Assembly: GCF_010389155.1 (NCBI RefSeq)
Contig: NC_057767.1
Span: forward strand, 1,488,001 to 1,552,000
From: Erigeron canadensis
Lineage: Eukaryota; Streptophyta; Magnoliopsida; Asterales; Asteraceae
DNA length: 64,000 bases
Direction: 5' to 3'
The notes beneath the pieces were generated by a model. That model had not been told where the DNA came from, ran no database searches, and worked only from the letters and a program-made list of their open reading frames with translations. Shown here in pieces: positions 10,886-23,400 of the stretch; the first letter of the stretch is position 1; each line of letters begins with the position of its first letter. The position numbers and the translations under genes are program-made.

Positions 10886-13800
10886 TAGACCCGCGGGATG
10901 CGCTTAGAGACTAATTTTTTTTTTAACTTTAGTTCAAGAATGTAACGATGTAGATTATTGACTTGGATTGAAAAACTGTACTTTTAATGTTAGGTCATTT
11001 ACTCATTTAATAAAGTAAGATGATCTAAACAAAATTATAACCTGTATATTTATTCAACTACAAATATAAATTTCTAAAGATATTTGAAACATGTATAACA
11101 AATGGAAGTATCAATACGTCTTCGAGTCAAACCATTATAATATATGATTTTCAATTGCAAAATTGCCTGACTGACTTTTAAAAATGATACACAAGTTTGT
11201 GAACAATTGGTAGTAGAGTAATATTACACTTCTAGTACCTTATGTGAATTTAAAAAAAACACACACGTGACTCGAATGTGTATGAACTTCTCCTCATTTC
11301 TAGATATATAACCTTTCACAACCATTTCTTTTCACTCGACCTTAGCGATGATGTCCATCCTTACTCCGTAATGATGCATGAGCTGTCAGAAATTACTGTT
11401 CAAGATAAGATTAATACATAGATTATAGATTTCGATGTTAATGATTAGTAAAGTGTACAATGATATTAAAACAAAATTACCATGTACATCATAAGATAAT
11501 GATAGTAATTGTATGTAAATAGAAAAATTTTAGCATCATTATTAACATGACATTACTATCTTACCTTTACCATGCCATTAACCTTCCGGAATGATCAAGT
11601 TCTGTTATTGGTAGGTTCATGTGTCCACCAGAAAAAGTTCGACAAATACTTAGCAAGGTAGATTGAAAGTGAGCCTTCCCAAGTAGCTCTTGGAAATAAA
11701 TGAAGTGAACTCCCTGTCCGCTCCTTCAAGAAAAGAAGTTTTTGAAGCAACTGAACACGATTATTCTGCAACGTTCCCCTGTTTATTGGTTGAGCAAATT
11801 TAGAAAAGTTACCGCACAAATTAACTGGCAAATCTAGCAGATCTCTACAAAATCTCATGAGAAAAAAAAAAGCACAATGGAAATATGCAGATAACTAATT
11901 TTGAAGTTTAGCTAAAAACATGACATGGATTACAAACATGAAATAAAAAGCTTCTACATCAATAGTTCATGCCCTTTTAAGGCATCTTCATGATAAACCC
12001 CAACGTATTATGACAAATTTTGAGTCCAAGATAACTTTAATTCTGTTCGTAGATATACAAATAGTGAAAGCTTATCTCATATTCCCATTTTTGTAGAGAC
12101 CTTGCCACCCTATAGGCTATAGTGAGAAATTCTATAATATATGTACTAAATAAAAAGGCAAATCTTAGCCACAGGAAAAACTTGAAACATATATTTTATT
12201 GAAGTTTAGTAAATGTGTGATCAAGCAAAAATGCAAGTAAACATGCGAGTAAGATAACAATACCTTAGAAGAAAGATGACAACGTGTTGGAAGAAAAAGA
12301 AAGTGCACCCTGGTAATCACCATACCCACAAGCCCATTAGCCCAGTAATTAAGTTCTTTAGCCATTCCCTACCCTTGATAAGAATAAGAATGTCTACGCG
12401 ATTTTATCATATGAATAATTCAACATAAAGCTTAATAAAACTATTGAAATACCTCGAGTGTATTATTTATACATCTTTGTTGATAATAAACATTTCCTTG
12501 CGACATAGAACACCGAACTTCTTACTAACGAAGAGGCCAATTCACCTTCAACAATGAAATAATTCATCATCTTATCGAACATTATCTAACTAAAGCTTAC
12601 TACTTGAACAGTCTTGAATTTAAATCCCACCTCAAGCTACTTACACACACTTCACCTAACATTCTATCCGGTCTTCGGAGACTGTTAGTGTCTATACATT
12701 GACCATCAAAATAAGCTACCAAAGAAGTAAAGTAATCAGCAAAGGTGACTGGCCACCTACAATAACCATATTAAAATGCTAAATTCTTTATTAGCAATTG
12801 TACAGTAGACGAAAAAATTTCAACTTCTCCATTGTATGAAGCAAACCGGGGTCCTCAATTATAATAGTAAGGCTAAGATATTAACAGAAATATGACCAAG
12901 TTGTACATTATAACTCGTAACAAAATTACTAAAACAAATAAATGAATTGTAAGAAAAAAATTGTTTACATTGGCGCTTACCTCACACGTGGAATGAACTC
13001 CTGTTTTCACAAATTTGAACTCCATGACCTGCAATTCCACGTGGTTTGTATTTAGAAGAATGCCTTGTTATAGCTTCTTATTCAGCATGCGTGATTCAAG
13101 AGTAGTCTAACCTTTTTTTCTTATGCATTTGAATATAATTCAGATTTCACCTTTTTTTAAATGTTCAACACATTTGACCCGTTAAAGATAAATATAATCC
13201 ATTTATATGTACACGGGTTCAATACTGTCACTCCCATCTAGATATATCCCGTGGGAACTGTAAACTATTCAGTAAACAAACCATGAAGTTTTTTTGGTCA
13301 TTAAGGGTGCAATTTTTAGAGATTCCACATCATCCTTCTATCCTAACTTAGTTACTATCAAATACAATGCACATTTAAAAATTGCAAAGATAAAAGTTAT
13401 AAGATAAATGACAAAAAAATATCAAAGTATCAAACCCATAGCATACAATACATGCATTAACAGCTAAATATAACCGTGATTTTCAATAAATTACCTTCTA
13501 CTTTCACTAAATCAAGAATAACATATTCCAAAACCCTCAACTTCGCGCAAGTGATTTAAGGAAAATTAACCAAGGTTAAATCAACGAAACCACTAACACA
13601 GTCACTTGAATTAAAAAATACAAAATCCAAAAAGTTGATTTATAACATCAGGGCAAATGCAACAAATAATTGGTTGAGAAATTATATCAAACACTTGGTG
13701 TTCATGACCAAAAAATATATATTAGTTGTTGATGGACCTCAAGTTGAACCAAATACATGAAAGATTAAGTATAAAAAGGGAATAAAGTTAGCAAAATTTT

Positions 13801-13959
13801 TTAAAAAATTAAATATACAATCAGAGAACAATGTATTAAAATAAACGATATTGTCACAACTGATTTCCATAACAAAAAAAATCAGAAACATTCGTTTTTA
13901 TTAATGATCACAAAAAATAATAATAGCAAAAGAAACGTACCATGGAGAAATCATCGTTG
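10886..13959 (-). other. About 3 kb with exon-like pieces but no recognised gene
   Basis: Several minus-strand stretches look protein-like. At 13,030-12,981 (acceptor TTGCAG, donor GAG/GTAAGC) the reading is MEFKFVKTGVHSTCE. At 12,365-12,265 it is KELNYWANGLVGMVITR and following. At 11,858-11,597 it includes QLLQKLLFLKERTGSS and PRATWEGSLSIYLAKYL. Phases do not join cleanly and I recognise no family. They could be exons of a decayed gene or more captured fragments; the Helitron-type 3' end near 10,885 belongs to an element on this side. The rest is AT-rich with nothing visible. Confidence 0.3.
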
Positions 13960-15282
13960 TCAATACTGTGAATCCTCCCACAAACGTTTCTCTGAACGTG
14001 TAGAAAGCGATAACTGGTGCACGTTTTTAGCAGGTAAGGGGAGCTTTCTTCTCAGATCATCAACGTCGAAGTTCAATGGAAGTAATAAATCAAAACGACA
14101 GGCATCAACTATAATAACGTCGAACGTGCTTGATAGATTGAGTATTTCCCTCATGGCGAGAAAAAAGGAACAGTCAATGGGATCATAGAGCTGGATGTCA
14201 AGAGTTATATGTTTAGGAGCAACGGTTGGAAGAAACGAGATACGAGGAATTGCATCGTAGCCATTGTAGCAAAAGTGCAAAAGCTTTGGGGCAAAAACAT
14301 GTAGGTGCAATTGGGTGTGTCTTCGCGTTGCCGAAACAGTCAATCTTTTGAGGGAGACACATGTGATACGCAAGCCACGAAGTCTCCAGTCATATCCCAA
14401 TTTAAGACTCAGACTCTGAAGAAAAGGTAAACTCGACGAAATCATGTCAAAAAATGCATTCTCAACCATCCCACCGCCTAAACATAATTCCGTAAGGGTT
14501 CGTAATGACTCCAAGTTTACCGATAAGGGGTTCTTGTGAACACCCCCGGAGGAGTCATAAGTAAACGAGCTAAGACGTGGGACGTCTGCAATTTCCATTA
14601 TATAGCTTTCTGCGAATGAAGTGACTTCCAATCGGCGGAGGCAGTGAAGGTTTTTAACTATGATTTTGTTCACGCTGAAGTCGGTTTTAAGCTTAACCGT
14701 TTCAAGCAATTTACAAGTAGACAACAAATTATTGAGAAGGTCTTCACTTATGCAAACACTTTTCAACTCGAGTTCTCGCAAGGACACACAATTGATGATG
14801 GTATCGGAGTTATTATTGCTACTAGTGATACAAAGGGAGTGATTGAGATAGGAAGTGGATACTATACTTATCTTAAACAGGTTTTGGCCCGAGAATAATA
14901 TCTCGAAAGGCAACGTAAAGGAACCAATCATAACCATGATCGTAACAGAAAGATGTTTGAGACAACTTTTTGGAGCTACTCAACGAATCAAGTTTTCAAC
15001 CAGATAGGCAGAATCATGGTTTCGAATGTAGATGTTAAGAAGAAAAGTTTCGATGGGTGTTTGATGACGAAGATACCTTATCATCGTGCGATGGATGAGT
15101 TTTCTGAATCTGGTTTCTGAATGTTTGTTGAAAAGCATCAGGGATTGAGGAAACCTGAGGGTAGGGATGGTCCGCCAAGCGTGCAGCCATGATTTACACA
15201 AGATGCTTGTGCGGGCTGCTTCCTTCAACGGCAAAAGCAATTGTATACAATGTATCAACTCCGTAGGAACATCATCATCCAT
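13960..15282 (-). pseudogene. F-box/LRR protein gene interrupted by one in-frame stop
   Basis: The minus strand starts MDDDVPTELIHCIQLLLPLK and continues EAARTSILCKSWLHAWRTIP, an F-box of the F-box/LRR (FBD-type) class. These are substrate receptors of SCF ubiquitin ligases that bind SKP1 through this segment. After residue 100 a TGA at 14982-14980 stops the frame. The same frame then continues without gap through about 340 residues of irregular leucine-rich repeats (for example SLRELELKSVCIS, LHCLRRLEVTSF, LESLRTLTELCLGG) to 13,960. There is no frameshift. The stop could be a TGG-to-TGA change, and two truncated products or a recent null allele are possible. A Mutator-like MITE lies 55 bp before the ATG, and part of the gene has an inverted copy at 18.2-18.5 kb. 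Confidence 0.8.
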
Positions 15283-15336
15283 GCTGTGTTATGGCGGTGG
15301 TTTTTCAGATGGATCTGAGGGAAAAGAATAACTTTT

Positions 15337-16031
15337 GGGAGAATTTCCTATATCTCCTATTTTAACACCTTAATTACATATTTATCCAACTTAAAATAAT
15401 AATTATATGTATATCCAATTTAAACTAATAATTACACATTTACCCAAGTTTTGTTTAGATTATATCAAATCTATCCATTATGTTACAAAATTAATTATAA
15501 TTAAATTTACACTAATGAATTTGCCCTGAAAATTTTCTAACCAACAACTAGTTACACGAGAACGGTACCCGCGCGTTGCAGCGGCGGTGGAGGTGGCAGC
15601 GGTGGTGATGTAATGACGACGGCGGTGGTGGTGGCGAGCGGCACTGATGGCGGAGATCAGTGGAGGTGACAACGGTGGCCGCGATGGCAAGTAACGTAAG
15701 TTGTTGATGAAATTTGGTTTTCATGAAATGTTGAAACGTAAAATGTTAAACAAGCCTATTTGTTCCACTGGTGAGACCCGGTCATATATGGGCAAGTAAG
15801 AACCGCAACTTCGATATGTAGCGTTTAGATCTTACGAAGGTTCACCTTGTATAATATATTTTTATATATAATTTATAAATTTATAAATATTTAATTTTAT
15901 AAATCATTTTATAACATAATGGATAGATATGATATAATCTAAACAAATTTTGAGTAAATATGTAATTATCAAATTAAATTGGATAAATATGTAATTAGCA
16001 TCTTAAAATGGAACATATATGAAATTATCCC
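15337..16031. mobile_element. Foldback MITE of Mutator type in the F-box promoter
   Basis: The ends form long inverted repeats of about 140 bp. The left begins GGGAGAATTTCCTATAT and the right, inverted, begins GGGATAATTTCATATAT; both continue through AATTACATATTTATCCAA and GTTTAGATTATATCA. Flanking 9-mers are ATAACTTTT (left) and ATAACCTTT (right), 8 of 9 matching, as a MULE target-site duplication would be. The centre is rich in GGCGGTGG-type repeats and codes nothing. Confidence 0.75.
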
Positions 16032-16096
16032 ATAACCTTTTTATTCTCACTTCTCTCTTTTATCAACGTTTTATGAGTATTTTTATATATAAAAAG

Positions 16097-16225
16097 CTAT
16101 TATTATTATTATTATTATTGTTATTATTATTATTGGTACTACTACTACTATTATTATTATTGTTATTATTTATTTTTTTATTGTTATTATTATTATTATT
16201 ATTATAATTATTATTATTGTTATTT
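16097..16225. repeat. (TTA)n microsatellite
   Basis: Mostly ATT/TTA trinucleotides with occasional GTT and ACT units. A leucine-rich frame here is an artefact of the repeat. Smaller ATA runs occur at 16,456-16,481 and 16,545-16,562. Confidence 0.9.
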
Positions 16226-16329
16226 GTATTTTATGAGTATTTACCATTGAGTCGTCTCATTAGAAAACTCTTTTCCTAACACTTTGACTTCTATCTGGTT
16301 TAGTACTTTTTTCTTCTTTCACTTCTTCT

Positions 16330-16440
16330 ATCTAATAGAGTTGGATGAAGTCGAGAAATCAATGTTGTTCTTAAAACAGTAACGACACTGAAATTATTTT
16401 CCAGTTATGATCTATAGCTATCCATATCTATCCTATTCTT
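16330..16440. repeat. Diverged copy of the SAM-gene 5' region
   Basis: It shares TCGAGAAATC(A/G)ATGTTGTTCT and the following TAAAACAG with 5,530-5,560, and TATCTATCCTAT with 5,650, in the same orientation. The rest of the SAM gene is missing here. Confidence 0.6.
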
Positions 16441-17712
16441 GTTTAGTTTATTTATAATTAATAATAATAATAATAATAATCGCGGCTCCCCACTAATTTC
16501 TTGTAAATCTATGAAAATTTAATAAAAGTGTTATTTTTATATAAAATAATAATAATAATAATAACCATAGCTCAATATGTTAATTTATATATATTAATAG
16601 AATATTTAATATGTTAATTAAATAGGGCAAGTCTTAATCATGCATGTAATGCTGTCACACATCTTTATCTTTACTCCCTCATAAAATAAAAGGCCTATTT
16701 TTAATTTTGAAAAATTTTGTCTTTCAATTAGCGAAATTGGCCTTGACATTTTATGCTCTTAATGAATTAATTTACACTTCAACCCTTATCTTCCAAAATA
16801 TTATCACTATCACATTTACATCAACCTACAGTCCTACACCAATTGATACCGCTACTACTACCAATAATAACATCACCGACACCACTAGACCGCCGTTTCT
16901 GCCAGCGCCGCCGCATTGCGCGGATATCATGCTCGTTGCTCAATAAAAAAATTCAATCTGTTTTATTACCAGAAGGAAATCCACGCAAAACGACGACTAA
17001 AAATATGCACAAAGCGACGATTCGTGACGGCAGACGAGTAGTATTATTGATGTCAAGGTAACCAATGTAAAATGATTAGTGTAATTATTTTAGAAGTCAA
17101 GAAATAAATTTTGTTTATTATTTCGTTCAAAGTATTGTTAGTTTATTACTTACGAGAACAAGTTCCCGCGCGTTGCGGTGGTAAAATGGTGGGGTTGATA
17201 GGTCATAGAGTGTGATAGTCAAATGTCTTAGCCGTATGGGTTCCATCCTCAGATTTAAAAATTCGTCGAAAGTATATCAAATGACATCTCTAATGAAAGA
17301 ACACGAAATTTTAAGAACACCCATATAATTTTTATAATTTATCGATGTACGGTTTTTTAGATAAAAGATTTTGAATAAATTTGGGAATAAATGATTTATT
17401 GAGGAGAGAGAAAAAAAATGATTGGTTGAGATTTGAAGAGAGAGAGAAAGAATAATATAGTTATTTTGAGTAAATATATAATAAATTGGAGATACATTTC
17501 GAAAAAATAAATGTTGAAACTTAAAATTTAGACATGGAAATTTGTTTTATAATAAAGTATAGATATTTATATTTATAATATAGTATAGATAAAGATAGAT
17601 GGAGTAATAATAAGGCAAGGAGTACAAGGTAATTATAATTATAATAATAGATATATATATATTGGTAAGATTTTTTTATTTTATATTGGATAAAATCGAA
17701 ATTAAAATTAAT
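16441..17712. other. AT-rich spacer with repeat fragments
   Basis: No gene seen. 17,163-17,500 belongs to a repeat family also found at 24,722-24,900 and 25,615-26,457: TTCCCGCGCGTTGCGGTGG, then GGTCATAGAG..TGATAG, then a block like AAAGTATATC..ATCTCTAATGAAAGA. A CCGCCG-containing patch is at 16,890-16,920. Confidence 0.5.
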
Positions 17713-17972
17713 GCTATGTTCTTGAGTTTTTTTTTTAAGAAGGGGAAAGAAGAGAAGAGAGGTGAATGGAAGAGAAGGAGTGAATTTTCCTTCCTTCCAA
17801 ATCATCCCAAAAGTTGAAGGAAAAAATTATAACCAAAATGTATTGATTTCTCCTTCCAACTCCTTTCTTTTCTTTTCTCTTCTTCTCTTTAATAAAACTC
17901 AAGAACACAAATATTTTAAAAATCCTCATATTCTTTTCTTTTCTTTTTAACAAAAAAACTCAAGAACATAGC
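17713..17972. mobile_element. Small MITE with terminal inverted repeats
   Basis: Begins GCTATGTTCTTGAGTTTTTT and ends with the inverse, AAAAAAACTCAAGAACATAGC (one base shown fewer at each run). Inner parts also fold (AAGAGAAGAGAG against CTTTTCTCTTCTTCTC). 260 bp, non-coding. No clean target duplication was found. It lies at the hinge of the F-box inverted duplication. Confidence 0.6.
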
Positions 17973-18184
17973 GTAAAGGAGAGTACTAAACCAGGTAGAA
18001 GTCAAAGTGTTAGGCGAATTATTAATGGGACGACTCAATTGTTAAGATAATATAATACGAGTAATAATAAAATAATGATAACAATACTACTTTTAATATA
18101 TAAATACTCGTAAATTAAACGTTGATAAAGGGATCGAGAAGAGAGAATAATAAAAGTCAGTATTGTTGTCTACTTGTAAATTGC

Positions 18185-18531
18185 TTGAAACGGGGTTAAG
18201 CTTAAAACCGACTTCGGCTTGAAGAAAATCAAAGTTAAAAACCTTCACCGCCTCCGTCGATTGGAAGTGACTTCAATAGAAGAAAGCTATATAATGGAAA
18301 TTGCCGACGTCCCGCGTCTTAGCTCGTTTACTTATGACTCCTCAATGCGTCCTCATCGCGAGAACCCCTTATCGGTAAACTTGGACTCATTAGGAACCCT
18401 TACAGAATTATGTTTAGGTGGCCGGATGGTTAGCAATGCATATTTTGACATGATTTCGTCGAGTTTACCTTTTCTTCAGAGTCTGAGTCTTAAATTGGGA
18501 TTTGACTGGAGGGTCCGTTGCTTGCGTATCA
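18185..18531 (+). pseudogene. Truncated inverted copy of the F-box/LRR gene (LRR part)
   Basis: The frame reads KVKNLHRLRRLEVTSIEESY, then IMEIADVPRLSSFTYDSS, then LCLGGRMVSNAYFDMISSSL. This is very close to the LRR part of the gene at 13,960-15,282. It lacks the F-box and the C-terminal half. Homology stops at the point corresponding to about 14,365 and the frame then reads unrelated sequence to 18,755. It cannot act as an SCF receptor. Confidence 0.8.
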
Positions 18532-18839
18532 CTGTTCTTAATATTGTGCTTGCTCGACCATCTTTAATTTGTTCCGTTTTCTTATTTAGATTTTTTCGGT
18601 TTTTGAACATGTACGTATGCTGTTTTTTGCATCATTTGGACTTAATTTGGTTAATGATAATATATACAAAATGTACTTATATTGCCTGTTCTAATTCCCT
18701 GTGCGTATATTACAAAAATGTGGCATACATAGATTATATCATTAAGATTGTTTAAGGTTTCATAACTAATAGGATTTTCAAGCACCCGAGTCTTTAATTT
18801 TCACAATTGACAATCAATCGGAAAACTGCATAACATATT

Positions 18840-19265
18840 TAACAGATGCACCTTTCTTCTTTCTTCATTTGTCGAAATTCAGTTAAATCATTAGCCACCG
18901 CTTGTAGATACCCACATGATCCCCCAAAATAACACAAGTCTTTATCCTATCTTCATCACCAAATCTGCATTTATCTATCTATATTCATCAAAAGTTAACA
19001 AGTGTTTATTCTCTTGATAAGAAAATTCATAGACTAAACTCTTATTTAAAATTTCATTTCTATGATTTGAATACTTTTCTAGAATATAAGAATGATTTAC
19101 ATGACTTCAATAATCGTGAAAATGCTAATGAATGCTGCACTTTTTGCAAAGATATGCCAAATTATGGTGTTACTAGGTGAGCCCAATCTTTTTGACCTCT
19201 TACCTAACCTGCCCTACCCACCCATCTTGCCATCTTTAGCAAGTGGGATTATGTTTAATGATGGG
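18840..19265. repeat. Diverged, internally deleted copy of SAM-gene sequence
   Basis: 18,850-19,160 matches 210-515 (for example GAAATTCAGTTAAATCATTA, AGCCACCGCTT, CAAGTGTTTATTCTCTTGAT). From 19,163 to 19,260 it matches 2,490-2,585 (CCCAATCTTTTTGACCTCTT, CCCATCTTGCCATCTTTAGC). The 2 kb that separate these in the original are missing, with a junction near GATATGCCA/ATATGGTG. Confidence 0.75.
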
Positions 19266-19339
19266 TGTTTCGTGCTAAGTTGAGTGAGCATGGGTGTTTC
19301 GTGCTAAGTTGAATGCTGCACCCATCTTGCCATCACTGG

Positions 19340-20400
19340 TTGTAGTTGCTATGACAATCAGATTTGCCATATCTAGTTATTTTTATCATTATTATTTTCA
19401 ATGAAAAATTTACTCGCTCCCAAACTACATCATATCAAGGATTCAATTTTAAATTTTACTCCAAAAACCTGAATTTTCTCTATATGTAAAAAGCGTGTAA
19501 TTCCTCTATATTAACTTGTTACAGAATCCAAACGGGTGCAACTTATAGACATCATATAGACATCTTAAGCATCTGATTTATAAAATAAAAACCTGAATTT
19601 TCTGAAGACATACTTTTACCTTGTTGAGATGGTATACTTCTTAATTATTCTTATACTGCACGTTATAATTATAATCTTAATCATATGCTGGGGTATATTG
19701 AAGAAAAAGTTCATGTATCCAAAAGCCAATGTTGCATCCCAAATACATAAGATCATGATGAACCAGGTAATATATCATATCTGATGAACTAAAAAGCAGT
19801 TAGAGTCAAGGGAAAATCTTCAACATTGTTATGCTGACAAACAGTGCAAAAGTTTGAAAACATTCAAGTTTTTAGACAATTCATCCTGATAAGTCAAGGC
19901 ATGAGGTTTTTATACGAATCTAATGTACTCCATGAAAAAGCATTGAAAGAACACATCACAAAATCCGGAAATTGCATCTGCAAGAACAACGATATAATAG
20001 TTAGTCACACTCCATGGTAACTGAATGTCACGCGGATGTTATAGTACAGACCTATCAAAGTTGATGAAATAAGGAACCAAACAAGGCTCTATCTTTTGTA
20101 TCTTACGGATTTCATACATCCATGCTGATAGTGCCTTAAGTTATACATTATCTCTAGCAGGCCAAATAGGTAGAAGTTTGAAACTTTGCTAACAAAGTAA
20201 ACGACTAAACGGGCCAAACGAGTCAAACTAATGAAACGGGGCCAAAGGCTATCCAAAGCGTGTTCAAATACTTAGAAACACCTAAATCACTTCATTTACA
20301 AATATTAATAGATTATTTTGTTGATATAGTTCCGTAGTATATATTTTATCTAATACTTTTAGCAAAATCACATTCATGGAAAGTGTATCATTTATAGTTC
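19340..20400. other. Gene-free spacer
   Basis: AT-rich. I see no gene, RNA or repeat with confidence. It includes the probable 3' UTR of the Nas2/PSMD9 gene at its right edge. Confidence 0.4.
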
Positions 20401-23400
20401 ATTTTCACCAGAACGATGACAAGCAACCGAGCCACTGCCTCTCCTTAGTTCGAAAATTAATAATTGTAAAGGAAAAATATGTGTACCCAAGCAAGCCACG
20501 GCCTCTCCATGTTCTAGGCGTGACAGTCAAGTTTATCAAAGTCCCTTGCCTCATAACTAGCATAGGTACAGGACGGCCTTGATTCATCTGTGCTTCAGAA
20601 GCAAGCTTCGGCATCAAATTATCACCATATTCAACATTCCCAAACTTAGCAATTTGATCTCCAAGTTGTAAACCATCTGCTGCTGCCGGAGATTCCTCGC
20701 TGATTTCATCCACCATTGCAAACGGCCTGCTCACATCCACATCCATGCTACTGATGGAACCTCCCGCATTGGATGAACGGGTGTCATCTGCACCTCGTAG
20801 ATTGGAACCTGCAATATTTCCGACCACACATAATTGAAAAGCAATGAGCCTGCCGCGTAGCAAAAGCAACAAATGCTGTCTTAAAAACAAGCAGATAGAA
20901 CCTTCAAATTTGAATTCTAGCAAATACTAAACAGCTCGAATGCTAATCCTATGATAGTCTTGTCTTCTAGCATACAGTGTTCTTACAGGTCTACATTGGT
21001 TCTGCATATCATTTCTTACTATTATTTTTATTATTACCCACAGCTAATACCATTACCAATTACCATCTAGCAGAAAAAAGTTAAACTATTCATGAGATAT
21101 AGCCGAGCTGAAACTTATACAAGAGAGAAAGCGAGAGAACATTTTTCCTATGAAATAAAACCGAAGCAATATTCATCTTTCAACTTATCATTGTCAACCT
21201 GAGTCCATGCCAGTTGAAACTTTAGGAGCAAGCCGAGCTGAATGCAACAGTTCTATGTTTTGGCTTATTTTCTCAGTGATATCTTTGTGGTCATTCCGCA
21301 ATCCTATACAACAACAAATAAGCAAGAGGTAAGTAGAGTTCAACGAAATCAGAACTGTAATAAGCAAATTTCAAGTACATCTCTAAAAAAGAAAAAGCAA
21401 TAAAGTTAATGAAACTGCAATGCACTTCACAAATACAAGAACACCCTGTTTCCTTATATGAAGCCAACGTAACAAACCAAGCCTTAATCTACTTATCAAA
21501 GGTATGTCAGTATGTTGATGGTTGTCCCAACAAATTTATTGTTTAACAATGTCGAAGGCAATGATATTAACACGCAGCAACTTTATGAAATTTATTAATT
21601 AGGATTGTATATAACCTGCATTTTTTTAACCGAAAAGGTCGTATGACCAGTTAAGAACAGTGGGGTAACTTGAAGTTTTACATGGTCTTATCACTTTTCT
21701 AACATAGTGTCCAAAGATGATGACTCAAAGATACATCTTTGTCCTAGTATAGAACCATCCAGTCAACCTCATTTGCGAGAAACATCCCAAAAGTGGAGGC
21801 TACATCATCATTAACCTTCCTGATATGTCACGCTTATATTAGAGGGCTAAAGCCGGCAACAACTAAATTCATGATGTTTTCAATGATATCCAACCACTCC
21901 CTCAGTAATAGGGCAAGAAATGTGAAATAGGTTTGGCATTAGAGACACGATGATTGCTTTAAGTATCACAGAGTCAGATAATCATATAACCCATAAATGA
22001 ATTATAATTAGAGTATTGCCATGACAAGAAAGAGTCGTAACAAACCTGCAAGTCTACTTCTGTCTGCTCTCACCACTGGAATGTCAATGTCAGACCTCGG
22101 AAACCCCTGGCAGAAAATAAGCTTTTCAAGAATGTTATTCAATTCATTTCCAATGTGATTTTTGTGTGTTTTGAACAGCTCATATCTAATGTGATTAGTA
22201 GTTAGTATCGAGAAGAGGAGTTATATTGGTCATGGACATGCTAGTACTTGAACGAGAGAAAAAGTTAATAGTCATACATCTGGAAAGGAGAAACAAAATT
22301 ACATGCATTTGAAGCAGAGGCCGGACTACGGGTCTAACTAGGCGTGGCAATCCATACCTAGATGACTTGAATTGGGCTATATTGGGTAAAAAATTTAAAC
22401 TTAATGAGTTTATATGGGCTTTTGAAATTAGACACAGACTGGTATTTATTTAACACTCAAAACTATTCATCAGCTCTAACAGGTTCAAGTGGGTAAGTGT
22501 GTGGGTCTCTATTTGCAGCAGCAACAAGCGATGTCCACTGATTTCTTTTTCGGTAAAAGGCCGTAGCCCTAGTTAACATGTCCACTAATTTCACTGATTA
22601 TGTAGATCTGTAATTCACTTTCTCATCCTTGAGACCTTCAACCTCGCCATCTTCATCCTAAATACCTTCAAACTCGCCATCTTTTCACGGGTATCTACTT
22701 TTTTACTTTTATCTTTTATTTTTATTGTGATTTTATGGTTACTTTGGGTGTTTTTATACAGTGATTATAATAACTATGAGGTTTTTACACACTGATTTAT
22801 GTGTTTTTTTGGGGTTTTATGCTTATAGTAATTTTAGGGATTTTAATTTGGGTGTTTTTTAACAGTGATTATACAATAATTGTGAGGTTTTTACACACTA
22901 ACTTCATTAGTATTTTTGGTTTTTTATATTTAATTTTCTTATAGTAATTTTGGGATTTTTAATGCTTAACTTGTGATATTGAATTTAGGTTTTTTAGGCT
23001 AAAATTTTTACACTAATTTTAGGGCTTTCTAGATTATTGGGATGATGATATATTGAGCTGATTTTCTTATACCCATTAATTATTTTAGGGCTTTTTTATG
23101 TTTAATTTACTACAGTGATTTTAGGTGTTATTGAAATCAGTAGAATGGTAGAAAATGATGGACATGATAGTATGGACGGAGTAAATGATGGAGATGCTGG
23201 TTCATCCACAACCGGTAGAGACACAATGGGTTGAGAGCGTTCGGATGTTTGGGTTTAATTTAATAAGATAACAAGGGATGATGGAGTTAGAATGGGCAAG
23301 TGTACAAGTTGTGGAAAATTACTTAAAGCTAATCAAAGATCAGGTACATCAAATTTAAAACGGCACATTCACAAATGTTTTGATATAGATTTAGAAGATG

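Larger units (their letters stand above)
16225..18540. repeat. Inverted duplication of the F-box locus, with a deletion in the right copy
   Basis: 16,225-16,330 matches the reverse complement of 17,975-18,060 (shared GAGTCGTC(T/C)CATTA, CCTAACACTTTGACTTCTA and CTGGTTTAGTACT). 16,020-16,090 matches 18,095-18,155 inverted (AAAACGTTGATAAA against ATTAAACGTTGATAAA). The right copy then jumps directly to sequence equal to 14,735 and runs to the equivalent of about 14,365. About 1.3 kb (F-box N-terminus, start and MITE) is absent from it. Confidence 0.65.

Noticed and set aside
14644..14898. Plus-strand ORFs over the F-box gene
   Set aside because: They are antisense to the LRR coding region and have no protein-family features.
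16019..16207. Leucine-rich small protein
   Set aside because: It is only a translation of the (TTA)n microsatellite.
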